Counted from the first letter of the stretch, positions 6,733 through 14,787 are shown. The stretch is DNA of 33,260 nt from Acidimicrobiaceae bacterium (GCA_003163875.1 PLRK01000118.1:2998-36257), one strand, 5' to 3'. Numbers and translations: made by a program. The notes: generated from the letters alone by a model not told the origin.

Positions 6733-8027
6733 AGGAGTGGCAGATACCTTTCGAGCTCGAAGGGAGTGACTTGACCACGGTAGGCCTCCCATTCGGCGCG
6801 CTTGTTGCGAAGGAACCACTCCACCTGGTGCTCGCCCAGCGTCTCGTGCATAAGCTCGGACTGCGCCATGAGATCAATGGCTTCGGCGAGTGATTGGGGC
6901 AGTGTCGAGATCGGCTCGTGCTCCTTGGGCAATTCGTAGTCACCGTTGACACCTCGAAGTCCCGCGGCCAAAATGACGGCGAACGCGAGATAGGGATTGG
7001 ACGCGGGGTCGGGGGAGCGAAATTCAATGCGCGTCGAGTCCACGCGACCGGGCTTGACCGAGGGCACGCGCACGAGCGCGGCGGGGTCATAGTGCGCCCA
7101 GGCGGCACCCACGGGAGCCTCGCCGCCGGGCACGAGGCGCTTGTAGGAGTTGACCCACTGGTTGGTGATCGCGGTGATCTCTGGAGCGTGCTGGACCAGT
7201 CCCGCGACGAATTTGGTCGCGATCTCGCTGAGTCCGTAGGGACCATCGCCAATGAACGCATTCGTCTCGTCTTGCCAGAGCGAGAGGTGCGTGTGCATCC
7301 CCGAACCTTGGACGTCGGGCAGAGGCTTGGGCATGAAACTCGCCGCGATGCCCGCCTGTCGAGCGAGCTCTTTGACGACGTGTCGTACCGTCATCACGGT
7401 GTCGGCCATGGTGAGCGCGTCGGTGTAGCGAAGGTCGATCTCTTGTTGTCCCGGGGCGTCCTCGTGCTGGGCGTGTTCGACGCCGATGCCCATCTCTTCG
7501 AGGACCAGGACACTGCGCCGGCGTAGTTGACTCGCCGTGTCGTCGGGCAGGAGGTCGAAGTAACTGCCCTGATCGATGGGCTGAGGTGGACGAGTCGGAT
7601 CGAGGTCCTTGAAGTAGAAGTACTCAACCTCAGGAGCGACGAAGAAGGTGTAGCCCTGTTCGCGCGCTCCTTCGAGCACGCGACGCAGTTGTTGGCGAGG
7701 ACATCCCTCAAAACGCGTGCCGTCGATGTTGACGATGTCACAAAACACTCGCGCGACGCCGGCACCGTCTTGGTACCAAGGAAGCAGCTGGAAGGTCGTG
7801 AGATCGGGTCGCGCGAGGACGTCGGATTCTTGGACGCGTGAAAACCCGTCAATGGAACTTCCGTCAAAGGTCAAGCCCTGATCGAGCGCGTCCTCGAGTT
7901 CGGCGGGCGTGACGTGAAAGGCTTTGTGTCGACCGAGCACGTCGGTGAACCAGAGTTGCACGAAGCGAATGCCGCGTTCTTCCACCGTGCGAAGCACGTA
8001 TTCAGCCTGACTTTGCATTGGGGACAT
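6729..8027 (-). CDS. glnA: Glutamine synthetase, type I
   Basis: The 432-residue enzyme condenses glutamate and ammonia using ATP. Family motifs are present: LTFDGSSIDGF, the metal-site segment VAPEVEYFYF, GSGMHTHLSLW, and NQWVNSYKRLVPG with EAPVGAAWA. The C-terminus (GEHQVEWFLRNKRAEWEAYRGQVTPFELERYL) resembles the shorter GSI-alpha/GlnA2-like forms, and the NLYDLPP adenylylation motif of GSI-beta is absent. The ATG at 8027 is preferred over an upstream ATG at 8072 because GAAGG lies a few bases before it. The upstream gene is a second, class II glutamine synthetase separated by a terminator. The GlnR-like regulator is coupled at its 3' end. Confidence 0.93.
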   Translation of the reverse strand: MSPMQSQAEYVLRTVEERGIRFVQLWFTDVLGRHKAFHVTPAELEDALDQGLTFDGSSIDGFSRVQESDVLARPDLTTFQLLPWYQDGAGVARVFCDIVNIDGTRFEGCPRQQLRRVLEGAREQGYTFFVAPEVEYFYFKDLDPTRPPQPIDQGSYFDLLPDDTASQLRRRSVLVLEEMGIGVEHAQHEDAPGQQEIDLRYTDALTMADTVMTVRHVVKELARQAGIAASFMPKPLPDVQGSGMHTHLSLWQDETNAFIGDGPYGLSEIATKFVAGLVQHAPEITAITNQWVNSYKRLVPGGEAPVGAAWAHYDPAALVRVPSVKPGRVDSTRIEFRSPDPASNPYLAFAVILAAGLRGVNGDYELPKEHEPISTLPQSLAEAIDLMAQSELMHETLGEHQVEWFLRNKRAEWEAYRGQVTPFELERYLPLL

Positions 8028-8070
8028 TCTCGCACCTTCTTCGATACCGAAAATTTTGCTGGCATGAAAC

Positions 8071-8106
8071 ACAAAACCCGCCGCTCCGACGAGCGGCGGG
8101 TTTTGT
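8071..8106 (-). terminator. Intrinsic terminator after class II glutamine synthetase
   Basis: A perfect 15-base-pair inverted repeat (8071-8085 with 8092-8106) has a 6-base loop. Its GC core CCCGCCGCT is flanked by AAAA/TTTT, so it can end transcription on the minus strand 10 bases after the class II gene, and possibly in both directions. It insulates the two glutamine synthetase genes. Confidence 0.85.
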
Positions 8107-8115
8107 CACATCGAA

Positions 8116-9219
8116 CTAGCGCTTGGCGACAGTCTTCTTCGCCGGAGCCTTCTTCGCGACCTTCTTCACAGCGGCCTTCTTCGCCGGAGCCTTCTTCTTC
8201 GCTGGCGCTTTCTTCTTCGCCGCTTCACCGCAGATCGTCTCGACGATCACGCGAGCAACGGTGTAGGGGTCGGCATTGGCGTTCGGGCGACGGTCTTCGA
8301 GGTACCCGCGCTTCTCACGTGCGACACCTCCGGGGATACGCACCGAGGAACCTCGGTCCGACACGCCGTAGGAGTACTTCGTGTACGGCGCCGTCTCGTG
8401 CTCACCGGTGAGTCGGTCTTCGATTCCCACGCCGTAGGCCTTGATGTGCTTCTCGACTTGGGTGCCGAGTGCTTCGCAGCCGTCGATGATCGCGTCCCAT
8501 CCACCGGGTGCACGCATTGCCTTGGTGGAGAAGTTCGTGTGTGAACCCGCACCGTTCCAGTCACCCTTGATGGGCTTCGCGTCAAAGCTCACGTCGACAT
8601 CGAACTCTTCGGCGATGCGCTTGAGCAACCAGCGAGCGGTCCACATCTGGTCGCCAATCGCGAGCGGGTCAAGGATGCCCAATTGGAACTCCCACTGGCC
8701 CATCATCACTTCGGCGTTCGTGCCTTCGATGCCGAGTCCGGCGCGCAGACACGCGAGCGTGTGTGCTTCGACGATGTCGCGTCCGGGCATCTTCGCTCCA
8801 CCAACACCGCAGTAGTACGGACCCTGTGGAGGTGGGAAGCCAACTTCGGGCCAACCGTAGGGACGGCCATCTTGGAAGAACGTGTACTCCTGTTCGATCC
8901 CGAACATTGGCTCCATGCTCGCGTACTTCTTCGCAACATCCTTGAGCGCTGCGCGCGTGTTGGTCACGTGTGGCGTGAAGTCAGCGTTCAGCACTTCACA
9001 CATCACGAGCACGTCCTTCTCACCACGCAGCGGGTCCTTGCACTGGAACACTGGCACCAAGACGCAGTCCGAAAAGTGTCCCGTCGCTTGGTTCGTGCTC
9101 GAACCATCGAAGCCCCAGATCGGTGGCTTCTTGCCGTCGGCCACGATCTTGGTCTTGCTCCGTAGGTCCCGAGTCGGCTCGGTTCCGTCAATCCAGATGT
9201 ACTCAGCTTGATACGACAA
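8116..9219 (-). CDS. glnII: Glutamine synthetase, class II (eukaryotic type), with lysine-rich tail
   Basis: The 367-residue protein matches GSII (GlnII) rather than GSI: YIWIDGT near the N-terminus, PPIWGFDGSST, GIEQEYTFF, GPYYCGVG, GTNAEVMMGQWEFQLG, GAGSHTNFST and SVRIPGG. The catalytic domain ends near residue 332, as in typical GSII enzymes. It is followed by a tail of about 35 residues built from KKAPAKK-like units (333-367), strongly basic and resembling histone-H1-like tails. Such a tail is not a normal part of the family. The start is a TTG at 9219 preceded by AAGGAG. A strong terminator follows. The enzyme assimilates ammonia into glutamine in the cytoplasm; the tail may bind nucleic acid or polyanions (inference). 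Confidence 0.95.
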   Translation of the reverse strand: MSYQAEYIWIDGTEPTRDLRSKTKIVADGKKPPIWGFDGSSTNQATGHFSDCVLVPVFQCKDPLRGEKDVLVMCEVLNADFTPHVTNTRAALKDVAKKYASMEPMFGIEQEYTFFQDGRPYGWPEVGFPPPQGPYYCGVGGAKMPGRDIVEAHTLACLRAGLGIEGTNAEVMMGQWEFQLGILDPLAIGDQMWTARWLLKRIAEEFDVDVSFDAKPIKGDWNGAGSHTNFSTKAMRAPGGWDAIIDGCEALGTQVEKHIKAYGVGIEDRLTGEHETAPYTKYSYGVSDRGSSVRIPGGVAREKRGYLEDRRPNANADPYTVARVIVETICGEAAKKKAPAKKKAPAKKAAVKKVAKKAPAKKTVAKR

Positions 9220-9276
9220 TGTCGCTCCTTCAAAATGTCATCGCGTGCTTCACGCGACCTCCACAATTCTGCCCTC

Positions 9277-9305
9277 TTTCACTAGGGGGCACCCCTCGTT
9301 CTGTT
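9277..9305 (-). promoter_or_regulatory. Putative promoter of glnII
   Basis: On the minus strand TTAACA (about 9300-9305) and TAGTGA (about 9277-9282) are separated by 17 bases, upstream of the TTG start at 9219. The -10 match is only moderate. Confidence 0.35.
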
Positions 9306-9334
9306 AACCCAGTGTGAAACGTCACCCAAGAAAA
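9302..9334 (-). promoter_or_regulatory. Possible GlnR-type operator upstream of glnII
   Basis: The stretch contains the half-site-like words GTTAAC, GAAAC, GTCAC and GAAAAC (plus-strand reading), similar in composition to the gTnAC/GAAAC repeats bound by actinobacterial GlnR. It sits upstream of and overlapping the predicted glnII -35. Spacings differ by one to two bases from the usual 6-base gaps, so this is a weak assignment. Confidence 0.25.
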
Positions 9335-9351
9335 CAAAGGTTTTTCGCCAT

Positions 9352-9357
9352 TAGGCT
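9352..9357 (+). promoter_or_regulatory. -10 hexamer for leaderless nadE
   Basis: TAGGCT lies exactly 6 bases before the GTG at 9364. There is no Shine-Dalgarno, and no convincing -35. Confidence 0.45.
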
Positions 9358-9363
9358 GCGGGC

Positions 9364-11130
9364 GTGCCCGTCCTTCGACTCGCCATGGCTCAAATGAACG
9401 CCGTCGTGGGAGGTTTCGCCCAGAACGTCGAAACACTGACGCGCTTCCGTACTCAAGCGGCGTCGCTTGGCGCTGACCTCGTGCTCACTCCTGAACTGTC
9501 CCTCTTGGGTTATCCGGCCGAGGACCTGCTCTTGCGTGAAGGATTCATCTTGGCGAGTGAAGTCGCCCTCGCCCAAATCGCACTCGCACAAGATCTCCCA
9601 CCGATATTGGTGGGCACGGTGGTGAGCGAAGGGCTCAACGGTCTCAACCTCGCACCTTCCTCGGATGGTCGCGACGTCACGCGCGCCATCGAAACCCACG
9701 GACCCGCGCACATCGCAGATGCCCTCGTTGCGTTGAGTGACGAAGGCGTCGTGGCCGTCGCGACGAAGAGGCTCTTGCCCAACTACGACGTGTTTGACGA
9801 ACTTCGTTACTTTCATCCTGGTGTCGGACAACACACCATCATTAATGTCGAGGGCGTTGCCATTGGATTACTAATTTGTGAAGATGTGTGGACCGCGAAT
9901 GGTCCGGCGCTCGAGCTCGCGAACGAGGGTGCGACGCTCATCGTAGTCGCGAACGCGTCACCATTCGCGAGGGGGCGACGTGAAGACCGCGAAGCGATGC
10001 TGCGCGAGCGCGCGCTCGAGACGAATTGTCCAATCGCCTACGTCAATCTCGTTGGGGGTCAGGACGAGCTGGTGTTTGACGGACAGAGTGTCGTCGTGAA
10101 CGAATCAGGTGACGTGATTGCTCGCGCGAGCGCGTTCAATGAGGAGTTGCTCGTCGTCGAAATCGACGCGAAGGCCTCCTCCGCCGGCATCGTCGTCGAC
10201 AGCACGTACTCGCGCGACTCGTCGCGGCGACAAGCGCCACTCGCCAACCTCGTCATCGAGCCGCCGAGCGAAATCGAGGAGATCTACGAGGCACTCGTGA
10301 TGGGGACCCGTGACTACTTGAGGAAAAATGGGTTTCGATCGGCCATCCTCGGCCTCTCGGGTGGCGTCGACTCGTCGCTGGTGGCGACCATTGCTGTTGA
10401 CGCGGTCGGCGCTCGCGCGGTGCGAGGGTTTGCGATGCCGAGTCGCTATTCATCCGATCACTCAATCGCTGACGCGCAAGAACTCGCGCGACGTCTCGAC
10501 ATCGAGATCACGACGCTGCCAATTGAGCTGGCTCATCAGGCATTTGGGACAATGCTTCTTCACGCGCTCGACGGCGAGCCCGAGGGACTCACTGACGAGA
10601 ACCTGCAATCGCGAATTCGCGGGGTCATCCTCATGGCGGTGTCGAACGCGACGGGGGCGATCGTGCTGACCACGGGCAACAAGTCCGAAATGGCGACGGG
10701 TTACTCGACGCTCTACGGCGACTCGGCCGGTGGCTTCGCCGTCATCAAGGACGTACCCAAGACGCTCGTCTACGAACTCTGTCGTTATCGCAATGCCGTC
10801 GCCCTCGAACTGGGCGACCCCGAACCGATACCGAGCGCGGTACTCACGAAGCCGCCCTCGGCGGAGTTACGCCCCGGTCAACGAGACGACCAGAGCCTTC
10901 CGCCCTACGAGGAACTGGACCCGTTGTTACAGCTCTACGTCGAAGGCGACGCCACCGCCGAAGACATGATCGCGAGCGGTCACGATCCTGATTTGGTTTT
11001 GCGAATTGCGCGTCTCGTGGACTCGAGTGAGTACAAGCGCCGACAGATGCCACCGGGCGTTCGAATTTCGAAAAAGGCCTTCGGGCGCGACCGGCGCATG
11101 CCAATCACCAACGCGTTTCGATCCGAATGA
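9364..11130 (+). CDS. nadE: Glutamine-dependent NAD+ synthetase
   Basis: The 588-residue two-domain enzyme makes the last step of NAD synthesis (deamido-NAD to NAD). The N-terminal nitrilase-type glutaminase domain (about 1-260) shows the triad E44 (LTPELSLLGYP), K135 (TKRLLPNY) and C172 (LLICEDVW). The C-terminal synthetase domain has the PP-loop SGGVDSS (332-338) and TTGNKSEMATGYSTLYGD. Ammonia is released from glutamine and channelled between the domains, which fits a position beside two glutamine synthetases. The GTG start is leaderless-type. The stop overlaps the next gene by four bases (ATGA). Confidence 0.97.
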   Translation: MPVLRLAMAQMNAVVGGFAQNVETLTRFRTQAASLGADLVLTPELSLLGYPAEDLLLREGFILASEVALAQIALAQDLPPILVGTVVSEGLNGLNLAPSSDGRDVTRAIETHGPAHIADALVALSDEGVVAVATKRLLPNYDVFDELRYFHPGVGQHTIINVEGVAIGLLICEDVWTANGPALELANEGATLIVVANASPFARGRREDREAMLRERALETNCPIAYVNLVGGQDELVFDGQSVVVNESGDVIARASAFNEELLVVEIDAKASSAGIVVDSTYSRDSSRRQAPLANLVIEPPSEIEEIYEALVMGTRDYLRKNGFRSAILGLSGGVDSSLVATIAVDAVGARAVRGFAMPSRYSSDHSIADAQELARRLDIEITTLPIELAHQAFGTMLLHALDGEPEGLTDENLQSRIRGVILMAVSNATGAIVLTTGNKSEMATGYSTLYGDSAGGFAVIKDVPKTLVYELCRYRNAVALELGDPEPIPSAVLTKPPSAELRPGQRDDQSLPPYEELDPLLQLYVEGDATAEDMIASGHDPDLVLRIARLVDSSEYKRRQMPPGVRISKKAFGRDRRMPITNAFRSE

Positions 11131-11639
11131 CGTCGAGCGCTGATCTCGAGATCATCGAACACCTGAACGAAAACCTGGCTTCGGTGTATCGAGCATTAGG
11201 CGAACTGGCGCCGACGCTACGCGACGACGCATTCGTTGTTGGTACACACGAGATGAGTCGATACTTCGGCGACGTGGTGCTCCAGATGCGCGAGTTCACG
11301 AACGCTGAACCTCAACCCGTGAACGTGATCATGACGGCGCTGCGCCAGTGCGTTGAACGCGACGCGACAGGGGCGATGTTGCTCTATGCGATGTCGATGG
11401 TTGTCGGGCCACGGTTGCTCGTGTCGCTGCGCGACGCCAATGAGGTCCTCGTCCTCGAGCGGGCGCGGGCCTTGTGCGCTCTAGCCCAGGACGTGACCCT
11501 GCGCCAAGTGTTGGCGGTCGCGACGCTGGTCCAAGGTCGGGCGCCCATCGAGGAACAAGCCTGGCAAGACGACGCCCGCGAAATCGTCCGTTTGCTGGAA
11601 GAAAGCGGCAATGTCGAGAGTTTCGGGATTTCCCGGTAA
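11127..11639 (+). CDS. Hypothetical helical protein
   Basis: This 170-residue protein is not recognised. Its composition suggests an all-helical soluble fold with no signal peptide, membrane segment or cysteine motif (only two cysteines: RQCVER and ALCALAQ). Heptad-like Leu/Val spacing occurs around 95-135. The ATG overlaps the nadE stop (ATGA), so it is translated with nadE, and it ends about 60 bases before the sigma factor. Coding is supported by the coupling and by codon usage like that of its neighbours. No function is assigned. Confidence 0.7.
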   Translation: MTSSADLEIIEHLNENLASVYRALGELAPTLRDDAFVVGTHEMSRYFGDVVLQMREFTNAEPQPVNVIMTALRQCVERDATGAMLLYAMSMVVGPRLLVSLRDANEVLVLERARALCALAQDVTLRQVLAVATLVQGRAPIEEQAWQDDAREIVRLLEESGNVESFGISR

Positions 11640-11667
11640 GTTGCCTATCCCCGTATAACTACGTACG

Positions 11668-11681
11668 CCGGAGATTTCCGG
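11668..11681. repeat. Short inverted repeat in the sigma-factor leader
   Basis: CCGGA-GATT-TCCGG lies 18 bases before the sigma-factor ATG. A related palindrome, CGGGA-TT-TCCCG, lies at 11624-11635 at the end of the preceding gene. A -10-like TATAAC sits between them at 11654-11659. The role is unknown; it could be an operator or a leader hairpin. Confidence 0.3.
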
Positions 11682-11698
11682 GCCGAATTAGGAGAAAA

Positions 11699-12652
11699 AT
11701 GGCAAAAGATCGCGTTGATCGCGACGACGAGGACCTCGTTCGTCTGTACCTATCAGACATTGGTCAATACACCCTTTTGACGAAGGACGACGAAGTTCAC
11801 TTGGCCCAAACCATCGAAGAGGGTCGTGAAGCCAAGGCGGAATTAGACGCCGCCGAAGCCGACAAGAAGATAAAGATCACGCCAAGTAAGAAGCAAGCCC
11901 TCAAGCGCGCCGTACACCGTGGTGATCAGGCGGAACGTGATTTCGTGCAGTCGAACCTTCGTCTCGTTGTCTCCATTGCGAAGAAATACCAGGCTTCCGG
12001 TTTGCCGTTGCTTGACCTTATTCAAGAGGGCAATCTCGGTCTCATGCACGCCGTCGAGAAATTCGACTGGCGCAAGGGCTTCAAGTTCTCGACGTACGCA
12101 ACATGGTGGATCCGCCAAGCGATTACGCGCGGTATTGCCAACACCGGCCGAACGATTCGTCTGCCGGTGCACGCGGGCGATACGCTCGCGCGCGTGCAAA
12201 AGGCACAGTCGCGACTCGAATTGAAGTTCGGTCGACCACCGACCATCAAGGAACTCTGCGACGAGTGCGAGATGCCCGAAGACAAGTTGATCGAAGCGCT
12301 GCGCTTTCGCTCAGAGCCAATCTCATTGTCAGAACCGCTTCGCGAAGACGGTGACGCCGAACTCGGTGACGTCGTTGAGGACCGTTCGGCGGAGTCACCC
12401 TTTGACGTCGCCGCGGTGAAGATGATGCCAGCCGCGATTGAGAAATTGCTACAGCCCCTCGATGAGCGTGAGCAGAAGATTCTGCGGATGCGTTTCGGAC
12501 TCGACGGTGCGGGAGAGATTCGCACGCTCGAAGACGTCGGCGCAGAGATGAACTTGACGCGCGAACGAATTCGTCAAATCGAAGCTCGAGCGATGAGTAA
12601 ATTGCGCCACCCCTCGTCCGACACCGGCGCTCGCGACCTTCTTACACTTTAG
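11699..12652 (+). CDS. Sigma-70 family RNA polymerase sigma factor (primary-type, no region 1.1)
   Basis: The protein is 317 residues from the ATG at 11699, chosen because AGGAG lies 4 bases before it; the frame is open further upstream only by chance. Region 1.2 (LVRLYLSDIGQYTLLT), regions 2.1-2.4 (about 80-150; LRLVVSIAKKYQ, LDLIQEGNLGLMHAVEKFDWRKGFKFSTYATWWIRQAI), region 3 (GRPPTIKEL) and region 4 with its helix-turn-helix (TLEDVGAEMNLTRERIRQIEA) are all present. The sequence matches group 1/2 sigma factors and would recognise TTGACA/TATAAT-type promoters. Whether it is the essential factor or a paralogue cannot be told here. It converges on a HAD gene with a four-base overlap. Confidence 0.95.
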   Translation: MAKDRVDRDDEDLVRLYLSDIGQYTLLTKDDEVHLAQTIEEGREAKAELDAAEADKKIKITPSKKQALKRAVHRGDQAERDFVQSNLRLVVSIAKKYQASGLPLLDLIQEGNLGLMHAVEKFDWRKGFKFSTYATWWIRQAITRGIANTGRTIRLPVHAGDTLARVQKAQSRLELKFGRPPTIKELCDECEMPEDKLIEALRFRSEPISLSEPLREDGDAELGDVVEDRSAESPFDVAAVKMMPAAIEKLLQPLDEREQKILRMRFGLDGAGEIRTLEDVGAEMNLTRERIRQIEARAMSKLRHPSSDTGARDLLTL

Positions 12653-13416
12653 GTTCGACGCAACCTCGCTCGACCGAGCACGGCGGCAACACCGATAACG
12701 ATGCCGCTCACCACAAATGGCGTATGCGACCTTGAACGGTCGTGTGCACGCACGGGGTGCGAGAAGCTGAGAATCGGCCACGATTCTTCGTGGGCGACCT
12801 TGGCAAGTTGTCGATCGGGGTTGACCGCGAAGGCGTGACCAACCGTGCGCAGCATCGGAACGTCGGTCTCGGAGTCCGAGTACGCGAAGGACTCTTCAAT
12901 ATTGATGCCTCGTCGCTCGCAAAGCTCGCGCACGGCGATTGCCTTGTTCTCCCCCTGGGCGAAGAAGACCATGTCGCCGGTGAATTTCCCGTGCTCATCA
13001 ATCTCGGCTTGGGACGAAATGGCGCCCGTGATACCGAGCAGTTCGGCGAAAGGCTCGACGATCTCGCCCGGCGCCATGCTGACCAGCCAGACCTCGTCGC
13101 CTTGAGAAAGGTGATGGTCTATCAATTCCAAGGCCTCGTCATAAATAAGTGGTTCGATCACTTCGTTGATCGTCTCAGCGACGAGCGCGCGCACTTCGTC
13201 GTGGTCCCAACCTTTGGTGACCTTAAGGACTGACTCTCGAATCTTGTTCAATTTGTCGTCGTCGGCGCCGAATCGCAAGAACAAGAGATGACTGAAGACG
13301 GCCCAAACTAACGTGCGGCGTCGCAGTAATCCTCTCGCGTGAAATTCGGGTCCCAGTGCGACGAGTGAGGACTTCGCGATAACGGTCTTATCGAGGTCGA
13401 AGAAGGCAGCACGCAC
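12649..13416 (-). CDS. HAD-IB family phosphatase with C-terminal hydrophobic anchor
   Basis: The 255-residue protein has the HAD motifs in order: FFDLDKT (nucleophile D7, acid D9), VSMAP (motif II), the lysine in GENKAIAV (motif III) and YSDSETDVPML (motif IV). The SerB-like arrangement and the helical cap (about 15-90) place it in the HAD-IB group, whose actinobacterial members are phosphoserine-phosphatase-like with unassigned substrates. Residues about 230-248 are hydrophobic and flanked by basic residues (GRARLRRT), so the C-terminus may anchor to the membrane. The GTG start lies 6 bases after TAGCAT, indicating a leaderless message. Confidence 0.87.
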   Translation of the reverse strand: MRAAFFDLDKTVIAKSSLVALGPEFHARGLLRRRTLVWAVFSHLLFLRFGADDDKLNKIRESVLKVTKGWDHDEVRALVAETINEVIEPLIYDEALELIDHHLSQGDEVWLVSMAPGEIVEPFAELLGITGAISSQAEIDEHGKFTGDMVFFAQGENKAIAVRELCERRGINIEESFAYSDSETDVPMLRTVGHAFAVNPDRQLAKVAHEESWPILSFSHPVRAHDRSRSHTPFVVSGIVIGVAAVLGRARLRRT

Positions 13417-13422
13417 GATTCA

Positions 13423-13428
13423 ATGCTA
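13423..13428 (-). promoter_or_regulatory. -10 hexamer for leaderless HAD gene
   Basis: TAGCAT on the minus strand lies exactly 6 bases before the GTG at 13416. No Shine-Dalgarno is present. Confidence 0.45.
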
Positions 13429-13468
13429 GGGCGACCATCGTGGGTTTTGGTTGCGATGGTGTGACGAC

Positions 13469-14137
13469 TCAGCCAACGAATGCTACTGAGCACTCATTGG
13501 CGGCGTCTTCACGAGCGATCAAGATGACGTGGTCGTGTTCACTAAAGCGCATGGTGGGCGAGGGAACCATTGGTTGGTCGTTTCGCACTACCGCGACGAC
13601 GCGCACGGTGTCGGGGAGTCGAAGCTCATCGAGCGTTTGCTCTTTCACAATCGCGGGGGCGCTGGCGGCAAGGGTGACCTCGATGAGTCGCATACGACCC
13701 TGTGCGAGATCCATCAAGTTGATGATCGAACCCACTTCGACTGCTTCATCGACGAGTGACGTGATGAGCGACGGCGTCGACACGGATACGTCGACTCCCC
13801 ACGAATCGTTGAAGAGCCATTCGTTGCGTGAGTTGTTGATACGCGCGATGACCCTTGGCACGCCGAACTCCTGTTTCGCGAGCCAACTGATGACCAAGTT
13901 GTCCTCGTCGTCACCCGTCGCTGCGATGATCACATCTACGTTGCGTAGGTCCGCGGCGGCGAGACTCGAGTACTCACACGCGTCCGCCGCCATCACGTTG
14001 ACGCCGGGCAGAAGAGTCTTTAGCTTCTCCGCGGTCGTCGTCGTGTGTTCGAGCAAAGTGACATCGTGGTGGCGGTCGATGAGGTCGACGGCAATTGCGG
14101 TTCCCACTGACCCTCCACCCGCGATCACGACTCTCAT
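13469..14137 (-). CDS. trkA: TrkA-type potassium transport regulator (second of pair)
   Basis: The 222-residue protein has an RCK/TrkA-N Rossmann domain (GGGSVGTAIAVDL at 7-19, acidic residue after strand 2 in TLLEH) and a C-terminal TrkA-C/RCK-C domain (about 140-215). These cytosolic subunits bind NAD(H) or nucleotides and gate potassium channels or transporters. The ATG start overlaps the stop of the first trkA gene by four bases (ATGA), so the two are made together, as in the mycobacterial ceoB-ceoC pair. No Trk/Ktr membrane subunit is in the window, apart from the divergent APC permease, which is a candidate partner. Confidence 0.93.
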   Translation of the reverse strand: MRVVIAGGGSVGTAIAVDLIDRHHDVTLLEHTTTTAEKLKTLLPGVNVMAADACEYSSLAAADLRNVDVIIAATGDDEDNLVISWLAKQEFGVPRVIARINNSRNEWLFNDSWGVDVSVSTPSLITSLVDEAVEVGSIINLMDLAQGRMRLIEVTLAASAPAIVKEQTLDELRLPDTVRVVAVVRNDQPMVPSPTMRFSEHDHVILIAREDAANECSVAFVG

Positions 14138-14787
14138 ACGGGGTCGCCTTGGAGGAGATGGTGCAGATCGTGCACGCCCTGGGGCGTGACGAGGAATTCG
14201 AGGACGTCGTCCTCTTGGGCGAATAAGTCGTCGATGTTCACCCGACCCTGGCCGCCGCGCACGAGGCCCACCACTCGAACCGAATCGCCGACGTTGAATT
14301 GGCGCATTGGGCGTCCGGCGAGTGCGTCGGGTACCACGCGTTCAACGAGGTGCAAGGTGCCCGCGCCGTTGGTCCATTCGATGGATTCGTCAGCGGGAAT
14401 CATCCAGCGCTTGACCTGTTGGGTCGTCCACAGCGAGGTAGCGACCGTTGGGATGCCGAGCTTCATGTAGATGTCCGCGCGCTGCGGGTCATAGATGCGC
14501 GCGACGACGTTCTTGATGCCGTAATTGTCGCGGGCGATGCGCGCGCAGAGAATGTTGGTGTTGTCACCGCGCGTCACCGCGGCGAGCGCGTCGGCTTGGG
14601 AGGCTTCGGCTTTCGCGAGAATGTCGCGATCAAACCCGGAGCCGACGAGTGATTGTCCGTTGAAGCGAATCAATCGACGAAACGCATCGCGGTTTTTGTC
14701 GATGATGACGACCGAATGTCCGTCGTCGGAAAGTTGCATCGCCAGCTCTGAGCCCACTCGACCACAGCCGACGACAACGATATGCAC
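14134..14787 (-). CDS. trkA: TrkA-type potassium transport regulator (first of pair)
   Basis: From a GTG at 14787 the protein is 217 residues, with a TrkA-N Rossmann motif (VVVGCGRVGSELA), the NAD-ribose-binding acidic residue (VVIIDKN) and a C-terminal TrkA-C domain (about 135-210). The frame is open 12 codons further to 14823, but the GTG gives the usual beta-strand start. It is coupled to the second trkA gene. The divergent APC-type permease starts 76 bases away, reproducing a gene neighbourhood conserved in Actinobacteria. Confidence 0.92.
   Translation of the reverse strand: MHIVVVGCGRVGSELAMQLSDDGHSVVIIDKNRDAFRRLIRFNGQSLVGSGFDRDILAKAEASQADALAAVTRGDNTNILCARIARDNYGIKNVVARIYDPQRADIYMKLGIPTVATSLWTTQQVKRWMIPADESIEWTNGAGTLHLVERVVPDALAGRPMRQFNVGDSVRVVGLVRGGQGRVNIDDLFAQEDDVLEFLVTPQGVHDLHHLLQGDPV

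Noticed and set aside
6599..7261. 220-codon minus-strand open frame
   Set aside because: It overlaps glnA and the regulator in another frame; its Ser/Arg/Pro-rich translation has no recognisable domain.
8119..8225. Tandem DNA repeat or CRISPR-like array
   Set aside because: The repetition comes from Lys/Ala/Pro codons of the glutamine synthetase tail; there are no uniform repeats or spacers.
9302..9330. parS-like chromosome partition site
   Set aside because: The GTGTGAAACGTCAC stretch only partly resembles parS and is not palindromic as required.
11474..11698. N-terminal extension of the sigma factor
   Set aside because: It overlaps the preceding gene in another frame and reads as Arg-rich noise; the ATG at 11699 has a good ribosome site and begins just before region 1.2.
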